DNA from: Betaproteobacteria bacterium
GTDB taxonomy: Bacteria > Pseudomonadota > Gammaproteobacteria > Burkholderiales > Burkholderiaceae_C
Assembly: GCA_005884255.1 (NCBI GenBank)
Contig: VBDL01000010.1
Span: forward strand, 1-8,345
Length of the DNA: 8,345 nt
Direction of reading: 5' to 3'
Of the stretch, positions 1 through 8,029 are shown in pieces; the stretch's first letter is position 1; every line of letters starts with the position of its first letter. The translations under genes and the position numbers were made by a program. The notes under the pieces are model-generated. The model had not been told where the DNA came from. It did no database searches and saw nothing but the letters and a program-made list of their open reading frames with translations.

Positions 1-506
1 AAACGCGGCTCGATCAGGTGCTGCGCCTGAACACCGTGCTCGCCCAGTTCGAGCAGGATCTGCATGAGCTGCAAGACACGCAGGTCGTGCCCGCGCTCGC
101 CTTCGACGGCGCCACGCTGCGCCTGACGCGCCGCAGCGAGCGCGGCCTGCAGCTGGTGGTCTGGTCGTTGCGCGAGGGCGCCTGGTGGCGCTGGTCGGGT
201 GTCGCCGTCACCGGCGCGCGCGAGCTGCAGGATCAGTGGCTGACGAGCCAGCAGTTGCAGGGCAAGGAGCCCGGCTGGCTGCGCGTGCTCGACGGCATGT
301 CGACCTGGCAGGTCTACTGCTATCGCAACAACGGCTGGTCGAACTGCCAGTCCAGTGGCGACGTCGCGCAGCCGCCGGCCGGGGGCGCAAGCGCGCCGAA
401 GACGCGCGTCGTGCTGCCCACCGGCGTGCGCCTGGTGGTCGGCCTTGCCGGCGCAAGCGCATCCGGCCTCACGCGCGACATCCTGCTCGCCCCGCATTTG
501 CCATGA
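1..506 (+). CDS. gspJ: T2SS minor pseudopilin GspJ, C-terminal part (5' end outside window)
   Basis: This is the C-terminal 167 residues of a minor pseudopilin that sits with GspI and GspK at the tip of the periplasmic T2SS pseudopilus. The frame is open from base 3 to the TGA at 504-506, so the true start, the prepilin leader and most of the N-terminal helix lie upstream of the window; a GTG at 18 is internal. Visible are the end of the N-terminal helix (QFEQDL, a GspJ-like segment) and then a beta-rich soluble domain with Trp-rich strands (VVWSLREGAWWRW). Two cysteines eight residues apart (codons at 318 and 345) could form a periplasmic disulfide; this is inference. The stop overlaps the gspK start as ATGA. 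The identification rests on position directly before gspK and on the pseudopilin-like soluble domain; sequence conservation of GspJ is modest, so context carries much of the weight. Confidence 0.85.
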   Translation, partial: TRLDQVLRLNTVLAQFEQDLHELQDTQVVPALAFDGATLRLTRRSERGLQLVVWSLREGAWWRWSGVAVTGARELQDQWLTSQQLQGKEPGWLRVLDGMSTWQVYCYRNNGWSNCQSSGDVAQPPAGGASAPKTRVVLPTGVRLVVGLAGASASGLTRDILLAPHLP

Positions 507-1522
507 TGACGACCCCCGATCGCGGAGTACCGCGATGCGCCCCCCGGGGGGGCCTCGCCCGGCTTGGGGCGGCCCGGCGCCGGGCTCGCGCCGCTCAAGG
601 AGGGGCGGCCCTGCTCATGGCAATGGTCATCGTGACCCTCATCGTGTCGCTCGCCGCATCGATGATCTGGCAGCAATGGCGCGCGGTGCAGGTCGAGACG
701 GCCGAGCGAGCGCGCTCGCAGGCCGCGTGGATCCTCACCGGCGCGCTCGACTGGGCGCGGCTGATCCTGCGCGAGGACGCGCGCAACGCCGGCCCCGATC
801 ACCTCGGCGAGCCGTGGGCCGTGCCGCTGGCCGAGGCGCGGCTGTCGACCTTTCTTGCGGCCGACAGGGAGAACGCCGAGGGCGCGCCGGATGCATTCCT
901 CTCCGGCAGCATCAGCGATGCGCAGGCGCTGTACAACCTGCGCAACCTGGTCGACGGCAACGGGAAGATCGTGCCCGACGAGTTGCGCGCGCTGGAGCGG
1001 TTGTGCACCGCGGTCGGCGTGTCACTGACCACGGCGACGAACATCGCCAACGTGATGCAGAGCGCGCTCGCCGCCGCCGCGTCGCCGGAGAACGAGGTAG
1101 CGCCGCTGCTGCCCGGTTCGGTGATGCAGTTCTCATGGGCCGGTGTGAGTACCGATGAACTGCGCCGGCTACAGCCCTACGTGGCCTTGCTGCCGCGCGC
1201 GACGCCGGTCAATCTGAACACAGCATCGCGCGAGGTACTGGTCGCGGCCATCGACGGGCTGGACCTGAGCAGCGCCGAACGATTGGTGCAAGCGCGCCAA
1301 CGCAACCCTTTCAACGGCATCCCCGATGCGCAGGCCTTGGTGCCGCAAGGTGTGACGCTCAACGCGCAGCGCGTCGACATCCGCTCCAACTTCTTCGAGG
1401 TGCGCGGCCGGCTGCGCCTCGGCGAGCGGGCCCTCGAGGAGCGCTCCCTGGTCGAGCGCCGCCGGCTGGACATCGTCGTCATCGACCGCGAACGCCTCGG
1501 CCTGGCCGAGACCGCTCGGTGA
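503..1522 (+). CDS. gspK: T2SS pseudopilin GspK
   Basis: The product is 339 aa, normal for GspK, the large atypical pseudopilin that caps the pseudopilus tip with GspI and GspJ. The start is ATG 503 (or ATG 506); ATG 503 overlaps the gspJ stop. The leader is long (about 34 residues, Arg/Ala/Gly-rich) and ends in QGG followed by AALLMAMVIVTLIVSLAAS, the prepilin peptidase site and hydrophobic helix, with cleavage expected after Gly34. Mature position 5 is Met39 rather than Glu, in keeping with GspK lacking the Glu5 of other pseudopilins. Further GspK marks are SDAQALYNLRNL (residues 138-149) and TPVNLNTA (234-241), the latter opening the helix-hairpin-helix-like C-terminal region. Residues 13-28 are encoded by a dispersed hairpin repeat. 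A strong AAGGAGG sequence (597-603) lies inside the leader codons; starting at ATG 617 would remove the cleavage site, so I do not favour it. No clear Shine-Dalgarno precedes 503, so coupling to gspJ is likely. Confidence 0.93.
   Translation: MMTTPDRGVPRCAPRGGLARLGAARRRARAAQGGAALLMAMVIVTLIVSLAASMIWQQWRAVQVETAERARSQAAWILTGALDWARLILREDARNAGPDHLGEPWAVPLAEARLSTFLAADRENAEGAPDAFLSGSISDAQALYNLRNLVDGNGKIVPDELRALERLCTAVGVSLTTATNIANVMQSALAAAASPENEVAPLLPGSVMQFSWAGVSTDELRRLQPYVALLPRATPVNLNTASREVLVAAIDGLDLSSAERLVQARQRNPFNGIPDAQALVPQGVTLNAQRVDIRSNFFEVRGRLRLGERALEERSLVERRRLDIVVIDRERLGLAETAR
519..536 (+). repeat. Short perfect hairpin at the gspJ/gspK junction
   Basis: The arms ATCGCGG (519-525) and CCGCGAT (530-536) are exact reverse complements around a 4-nt loop AGTA, a 7-bp stem in codons 6-12 of gspK. 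It lies just upstream of the dispersed repeat at 540-586 and has no counterpart upstream of the second copy, so it may be separate from that element. Its function is unknown. Confidence 0.6.
540..586 (+). repeat. Dispersed double-hairpin repeat, copy A (inside gspK leader)
   Basis: This 47-nt element matches 7980-8026 at 41 of 47 positions. It can fold into two hairpins: CCCCC (540-544) with GGGGG (548-552) around a 3-nt loop, and GCCCGGC (557-563) with GCCGGGC (579-585) around a 15-nt loop that is identical in both copies. It is translated as GspK residues 13-28. From general recollection, similar C-run/G-run elements are scattered through genomes of Burkholderiales; I cannot verify that here. 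The exact element ends are uncertain beyond the aligned core. Confidence 0.8.
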
Positions 1523-1579
1523 AAACCATGCTGCGGACAGGCAGCAACAACGGCCCGTAAGTCATTGATTTACAGAGGC

Positions 1580-1603
1580 TTGACATTGCCCGCTGCCTAC
1601 AAT
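1580..1603 (+). promoter_or_regulatory. Possible promoter upstream of gspL in the 104-nt gspK-gspL gap
   Basis: The gap 1523-1626 is the only sizeable non-repeat intergenic stretch and is visibly more A+T-rich than its surroundings around 1556-1610. It holds a perfect TTGACA (1580-1585) and a near-consensus TACAAT (1598-1603), but these are only 12 nt apart instead of about 17, so they are unlikely to act as a standard sigma-70 pair. TACAAT with a poor -35 box, or no promoter at all, are the alternatives. If TACAAT is used, the 5' leader of gspL would be under 20 nt, pyrimidine-rich and without a Shine-Dalgarno sequence. Confidence 0.3.
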
Positions 1604-1626
1604 CGCTCTACCCTCGCTTGTCCTCC

Positions 1627-2877
1627 ATGTCGACACTCGTTCTCTTGCTGGCGCCGCGTGAGCGGCTGCGCGCCCAGGCCTCTGCCGCGGGCGAAGGCGC
1701 GCGCGCCAGCCGCGAGTTCAGCTATGCGCTGAGTGCCGACGGCCTGGCCGTCAGCGCGCAAGGCCGCTGCGCCGCCGCGCTGCTGCCCAAGGCCGACAGC
1801 GTGATCGCGGTGCTTGCCGATGCCGATGTCAGCTGGCACCGCATCACCTTGCCCAAGGCGCCCGCCGCGCGGCTGCGCGCCGCGCTGGTCGGCGTGCTCG
1901 AAGAATCGCTGCTCGACGACGAAGACGCGCTGCACCTGGCCGTCGCGCCGCAGGCCACGGCCGGGCAGCCGACGTGGATCGCCGCCGTGCACAGGCCCTG
2001 GCTGGCCGCCGAGCTGGCCGCGCTCGAAGCGGCCAACCTCAGCGTCGAGCGCGTGGTGCCGTCGAGCTGGCCCGACAACCCGGCGTCCGCGCATTTCTTC
2101 GAGGCCGAGGAAGGCGCCGGCGCGCAAGCCGACAACCTGGCGCTGGCCTGGTCCGACGACCAGGGTGTGAGTTGCGTACGCCTGGACGGCGGCCTCGCGC
2201 GCACGCTGCTGCCGAGCGACCCGCAGACACCATTGCGCGCCAGCGCCACGCCGGCGGTCGCCGCGGCGGCGGAACGCTGGCTCGGTGCACCGGTGCCCGT
2301 GCTGCCGGCTGCCCAGCGCGCGCTCATCGCCGCGCGTTCGCTGTGGAACCTGCGCCAGTTCGATCTGGCCGCACGGCACCGCGGCGCGCGCGCGCTGGCC
2401 GATGCCTGGCGGCAGCTGCTGAGCCCCGCGTGGCGGCCGGTGCGCATCGGCCTCGTGACCCTCGTCGTGCTGCAGCTCATCGGGCTGAACCTGTGGGCCT
2501 TGCATCTGCGCGGCCAGGCCAACGAACGGCAGCAGGCCATGGCCACGCTGCTGCGTGCCACCTATCCGAGCGCGAGCACGGCGCTCGCGCCCGATGTCGA
2601 GATGGAACGCCAGACCTCGGTGCTGCGCAGCGCCGCCGGTCGCGCCGGCGCGGGCGACCTGGAGCCGATGCTGCAAGCCGCCGCCGCCGCGTGGCCCGAT
2701 GGCGTGCCGCCGGTGGAGACGCTGCGCTTCGAGCCCGGCAAGCTCACCTTGAGCGCCGCGTCGATGACGCCGGCGCAGATCGATCGCTTTCGCAGCGAGC
2801 TGCGGCCCGCGGGCTGGGCCGTGGACACCAGCGAAGGCCGCCTGACCATCAGCCGCGCCAACGCGGCCGCGTTGTGA
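1627..2877 (+). CDS. gspL: T2SS inner-membrane platform protein GspL
   Basis: The product is 416 aa, typical of GspL, a bitopic inner-membrane protein that recruits the GspE ATPase through its cytoplasmic domain and pairs with GspM. Residues 1 to about 245 match the actin-like cytoplasmic domain in pattern (DVSWHRITLPK, then RAALVGVLEESLLDDEDALHL). A single membrane segment spans about residues 274-293 (IGLVTLVVLQLIGLNLWALH), followed by a periplasmic helix (ATLLRATYPSAS) and a ferredoxin-like domain to the C-terminus. I chose ATG 1627 because the protein then begins MSTLVLLLAP, a normal GspL start; the in-frame TTG at 1618 adds nothing recognisable. TCCTCC sits directly before the ATG and no Shine-Dalgarno is visible. 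The stop TGA (2875-2877) overlaps a GTG that could start gspM. The first gene after the 104-nt gap, it may head its own transcript. Confidence 0.92.
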   Translation: MSTLVLLLAPRERLRAQASAAGEGARASREFSYALSADGLAVSAQGRCAAALLPKADSVIAVLADADVSWHRITLPKAPAARLRAALVGVLEESLLDDEDALHLAVAPQATAGQPTWIAAVHRPWLAAELAALEAANLSVERVVPSSWPDNPASAHFFEAEEGAGAQADNLALAWSDDQGVSCVRLDGGLARTLLPSDPQTPLRASATPAVAAAAERWLGAPVPVLPAAQRALIAARSLWNLRQFDLAARHRGARALADAWRQLLSPAWRPVRIGLVTLVVLQLIGLNLWALHLRGQANERQQAMATLLRATYPSASTALAPDVEMERQTSVLRSAAGRAGAGDLEPMLQAAAAAWPDGVPPVETLRFEPGKLTLSAASMTPAQIDRFRSELRPAGWAVDTSEGRLTISRANAAAL

Positions 2878-2882
2878 ACACC

Positions 2883-3389
2883 ATGGCCCTGCCGAACTCC
2901 CCCGCCCTCGCTGCCGCGCGCACGCAGCTCACGGCGCGCTGGCGCGCGCTGGCGCCGCGCGAGCGGCGCATGCTGGGCATCGGCCTCGGCCTGCTGGCCG
3001 TCGCCATCGTGTGGTGGATCGCGGTGCAGCCGGCGTGGCGCGCGCTGCGCGACGCGCCGGCGCAGATCGACAAGCTCGACGCGCAGCTGCAGCAGATGCA
3101 GCGCCTGGCCGCCGAATCGAAGGAACTGCGCGGCGCGCCGGCGGTGAGCCCCGAGCAGTCGGCCGCCGCGCTGAAGGCGGCCACCGATCGGCTCGGCGAG
3201 CGCGCGCGCCTCACGCTGCAGGGCGAGCGCGCAACGCTCACGCTGACCGGCGTCGACAGCGCGCGGTTGCGCGCCTGGCTGGCCGAGGCGCGCAGCGGCG
3301 CGCGCGCGCGGCCCATCGAGGCGCAGTTGTCGCGTGGCCCGCAGGGCTATCAGGGCACGCTGGTCGTGGCACTCGGAGGCATGCGATGA
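2883..3389 (+). CDS. gspM: T2SS inner-membrane platform protein GspM
   Basis: The 168-aa product has the size and layout of GspM, the small bitopic protein that stabilises GspL and links the platform to the pseudopilus. A short cytoplasmic part holds the family-typical LAPRERRML (about residues 23-31). One membrane segment follows at about residues 30-49 (MLGIGLGLLAVAIVWWIAV), then a coiled-coil-prone stretch (IDKLDAQLQQMQRLAAESKE) and a small ferredoxin-like periplasmic domain with LTLTGVDSARLRAWLAEA. The start could be ATG 2883 or GTG 2874, the latter overlapping the gspL stop as GTGA and adding three residues; neither has a clear Shine-Dalgarno. I prefer the ATG by codon strength. The stop overlaps the gspN start. 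Identification rests on the RER motif, topology, length and position. Confidence 0.9.
   Translation: MALPNSPALAAARTQLTARWRALAPRERRMLGIGLGLLAVAIVWWIAVQPAWRALRDAPAQIDKLDAQLQQMQRLAAESKELRGAPAVSPEQSAAALKAATDRLGERARLTLQGERATLTLTGVDSARLRAWLAEARSGARARPIEAQLSRGPQGYQGTLVVALGGMR
3375..3379 (+). promoter_or_regulatory. Shine-Dalgarno of gspN
   Basis: GGAGG lies 6 nt before the ATG at 3386, within the last codons of gspM. It supports ATG 3386 as the gspN start and allows gspN to be initiated efficiently in addition to coupling from gspM. Confidence 0.7.
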
Positions 3390-4272
3390 GACTCCCCCTG
3401 CGCCGCGGCGCGAAGCGCAAGGGCGGCTTCTCGCCGACCCTGGCCGGCTGGCAGGCCTCCACGCATGCCGAGCTCGCGTGGCGCAGCGCGCGCGGTGCCG
3501 GCGCGCGCTGGGCCATTGCCGGCGGCGTGCTCGGCGTCCTCATCGGCTTGATCGCCTTTGCACCCGCCGCGTGGCTGGCCAGCGCGGTCGCCTCGGCCAC
3601 CAACCAGCGCCTGCTGCTCGCCGATGCACGCGGCACCGTGTGGAGCGGCAGCGCGCTGCCGGTGCTCACCGGCGGGCCCGACAGCCGCGACGCCAGCGCG
3701 CTGCCCGGCCGCATGCAGTGGAACGTGAGCCTGAGCGGCCTCACGCTGGAGCTGCGCGCGCGCCAGGAGTGCTGCCTCAACAGCGGTACGGTGCTGCGCG
3801 TGAAGCCCGGCCTCGCCCGCCTGCAGGCCACGCTGCAGCCGCCGCCGGACGGCATCGTCGGCCAATGGCCGGCCGCCTGGCTGGCAGGCCTGGGCACCCC
3901 CTGGAACACGCTGCAGCTCGGCGGCACCCTGCGCCTGAGCACGCCGGCGCTGAACCTCGAGTCGGTCGAAGGCCGCTGGCGGATGGCCGGCCGCGCGGAG
4001 GTCGATCTGGTCGGCGTGTCGTCGCGCCTGTCGACCTTGCCCACGCTGGGCAGCTATCGGCTCAGCCTCGCCGGCGATGGCAGCGGCAACTCGCAGATCA
4101 CGCTGTCCACGCTCGAGGGGCCGATGCAGCTCAGCGGCAACGGTAACTGGGGTGCCGGCGGCGTGCACCTGCGCGGCGAGGCCGCCGCGGCGGCGGCCGA
4201 CGAAGCGGCGCTGTCGAACTTGTTGAACATCATCGGGCGGCGCCAGGGTGCGCGGTCCATCATCGCGATCGG

Positions 4273-4276
<4 letters not shown>
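3386..4276 (+). CDS. gspN: T2SS accessory protein GspN
   Basis: The product is 296 aa. GspN is an inner-membrane-anchored component found in only some T2SS; its exact role is not settled. The start ATG 3386 overlaps the gspM stop (ATGA) and is served by GGAGG at 3375-3379. A basic N-terminus of about 41 residues precedes a hydrophobic segment at about residues 42-64 (WAIAGGVLGVLIGLIAFAP); the rest should be periplasmic. Family-typical features are ADARGTVWSG (79-88), a repeated beta-strand pattern (LGGTLRLSTPALNL; VEGRWRMAGRAEVDL), and the C-terminal LSNLLNIIGRRQGARSIIAIG ending. Adjacent cysteines occur at 129-130. The cytoplasmic N-terminal extension before the membrane segment seems long. 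The stop overlaps the gspD start, which points to co-production with the secretin. Confidence 0.9.
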
Positions 4277-6507
<2,231 letters not shown>

Positions 6508-6510
6508 GCC

Positions 6511-6515
6511 GGAGG
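6511..6515 (+). promoter_or_regulatory. Shine-Dalgarno of gspE
   Basis: GGAGG ends 5 nt before ATG 6521, in the 13-nt spacer between gspD and gspE. It fixes the gspE start. Confidence 0.75.
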
Positions 6516-6520
6516 CTGCG

Positions 6521-7942
6521 ATGGGCGCCCGTCACCCCCTGCCCTACGCCTTTGCGAAGGCGCACACGCTGCTGCTCGAAGACGACGGCGAGCGGCTCAC
6601 GCTGGTCGCGGGCGAGGGCACGCCGCGCAGTGCGCTCTTCGAGGTGCTGCGCGTCTACGACGTCGACCGCCTGGAGCGCGAGCCGCAAGGCACGCTGGCC
6701 GAGCGCATCGCGGTGGCCTACGCCGGCGGCGAATCGAGCGCCGCGGCGGTGGTCGGTGAGGTGGAGAGCGCAGTCGACCTGTCGCGCCTGATGCAGGAGC
6801 TGCCGGCGGTCGAAGACCTGCTGGAGGCGGCCAACGATGCGCCGATCATCCGCATGCTCAACGCGCTGCTGACGCAGGCCGCGAAAGACGGCGCCAGCGA
6901 CATCCACATCGAGCCCTACGAGCGCTCGAGCTCGGTGCGCTTTCGCGTCGACGGCACCTTGCGCGAGGTGGTGCGGCCCAATCGCGCGCTGCACGCCGCG
7001 CTGATCTCGCGCCTGAAGATCATGGCCGAGCTCGACATCGCCGAGAAGCGGCTGCCGCAGGACGGGCGCATCTCCTTGCGCATCGGCGGGCGTGCGATCG
7101 ACGTGCGCGTGTCGACGCTGCCATCGGCGCACGGCGAGCGCGCGGTGCTGCGTCTGCTGGACAAGGGCGAGTCGAAATTCAGCCTCGAGGCCCTGGGCAT
7201 GAGCGACGACGTGCTGCAGCCCTTCAACCGCCTGGTGCAGCAGCCGCACGGCATCGTGCTCGTCACCGGCCCCACCGGCTCGGGCAAAACGACCACGCTG
7301 TACGCATCGCTGCAGCGCGTCGACACCAGCACGACCAACGTGCTCACCGTCGAAGATCCGATCGAATACGAGCTGCCGGGCATCGGGCAGACGCAGGTCA
7401 ACGCGAAGATCGACCTCGATTTCGCCAAGGCGTTGCGCGCCATCCTGCGCCAGGACCCGGACGTGATCATGATCGGCGAGATCCGCGACTACGAGACCGC
7501 GCAGATCGCCATCCAGGCCTCGCTGACCGGCCACCTGGTGCTGGCCACCCTGCACACCAACGACGCGCCGTCGAGCGTGACGCGCCTGATCGACATGGGC
7601 GTCGAGCCCTACCTGCTGAGCTCGAGCCTGCTGGGCGTGCTGGCGCAGCGCCTGGTGCGCAAGCTGTGCCCGAACTGCAAGCGCGCCGATGCGCGCGGCC
7701 GCTACCACCCGGTGGGCTGCGTGCAGTGCGCGAACAGCGGCTACAAGGGCCGCACCGGCATCTATGAGCTGATGGCGGTCGACGACAAGGTGAGCGCGCT
7801 GATCCATTCACGCGCCGCCGAGAGCCAGCTCTTCGTCGCCGCCGAGGCCGCAGGGTTGCGTCCAATGCGCGCCGATGGCGAGCGGCTGGTCGAGCAAGGC
7901 GTCACCTCGGCCGAAGAGGTGATGCGCGTGACCAGAGAGTGA
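6521..7942 (+). CDS. gspE: T2SS ATPase GspE
   Basis: The 473-aa product is the cytoplasmic hexameric ATPase that powers pseudopilus assembly, docking on GspL. An N-terminal GspL-binding region (to about residue 95) is followed by the PAS-like N2 domain containing SDIHIEP (126-132) and the RecA-like C domain. Visible catalytic elements are Walker A GPTGSGKTT (250-258, Lys256), the Asp box EDPIEYELPG from 278, Walker B DPDVIMIGEIRD (312-323, Glu320) and the His box LTGHLVLATLHTND with His338 and His345. A zinc-binding tetracysteine site follows: CPNC (383-386) and CVQC (400-403), with only 13 residues between the pairs. The C-terminal GYKGRTGIYEL is typical. The start ATG 6521 has GGAGG 5 nt upstream. 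All active-site motifs are intact. A repeat-filled 87-nt spacer separates it from gspF, unlike the tight junctions upstream. Confidence 0.97.
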   Translation: MGARHPLPYAFAKAHTLLLEDDGERLTLVAGEGTPRSALFEVLRVYDVDRLEREPQGTLAERIAVAYAGGESSAAAVVGEVESAVDLSRLMQELPAVEDLLEAANDAPIIRMLNALLTQAAKDGASDIHIEPYERSSSVRFRVDGTLREVVRPNRALHAALISRLKIMAELDIAEKRLPQDGRISLRIGGRAIDVRVSTLPSAHGERAVLRLLDKGESKFSLEALGMSDDVLQPFNRLVQQPHGIVLVTGPTGSGKTTTLYASLQRVDTSTTNVLTVEDPIEYELPGIGQTQVNAKIDLDFAKALRAILRQDPDVIMIGEIRDYETAQIAIQASLTGHLVLATLHTNDAPSSVTRLIDMGVEPYLLSSSLLGVLAQRLVRKLCPNCKRADARGRYHPVGCVQCANSGYKGRTGIYELMAVDDKVSALIHSRAAESQLFVAAEAAGLRPMRADGERLVEQGVTSAEEVMRVTRE

Positions 7943-7979
7943 GTATGACCCCCAAGCTTGTGGCTTCGCCCCATCGCTA

Positions 7980-8026
7980 CCCCCCGAGGGGGCCGCGCCT
8001 GCCTTGGGGCGGCCCGGCGGCAGGCT
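7980..8026 (+). repeat. Dispersed double-hairpin repeat, copy B (gspE-gspF spacer)
   Basis: This is the second copy of the 47-nt element at 540-586. Hairpin 1 is CCCCC (7980-7984) with GGGGG (7988-7992); hairpin 2 is GCCTGCC (7997-8003) with GGCAGGC (8019-8025), with the same 15-nt loop as copy A. It occupies most of the spacer and ends 3 nt before the gspF ATG, so its right arm overlaps the place where a ribosome binding site should be (AGG at 8022-8024 is the only candidate). A palindromic CAAGCTTG (7953-7960) lies to its left and may belong to a longer element. There is no T-run after the hairpins, so it does not look like an intrinsic terminator. Confidence 0.8.
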
Positions 8027-8029
8027 GAC

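Noticed and set aside
185..502. Upstream extension of the gspK frame to 185
   Set aside because: It overlaps gspJ throughout and gives Arg/Ala-rich out-of-frame sequence; the leader and processing site fit a start at 503 or 506.
1528..1560. 10-codon open frame between gspK and gspL (ATG ... TAA)
   Set aside because: No ribosome binding site and no attenuator-like codon content; frames this short arise easily by chance.
1974..2882. Long + strand frame leading into gspM from 1974
   Set aside because: Upstream of 2874 it is an out-of-frame Arg/Ala-rich shadow of gspL; only the part from 2874 or 2883 on resembles GspM.
7980..8026. Intrinsic terminator between gspE and gspF
   Set aside because: The hairpins are strong, but no T-run follows and the next gene of the operon begins 3 nt later.
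7958..8029. N-terminal extension of GspF from TTG 7958 through the repeat
   Set aside because: The MPAYRFEALD start at 8030 is the canonical GspF N-terminus; the extension is translated repeat DNA.
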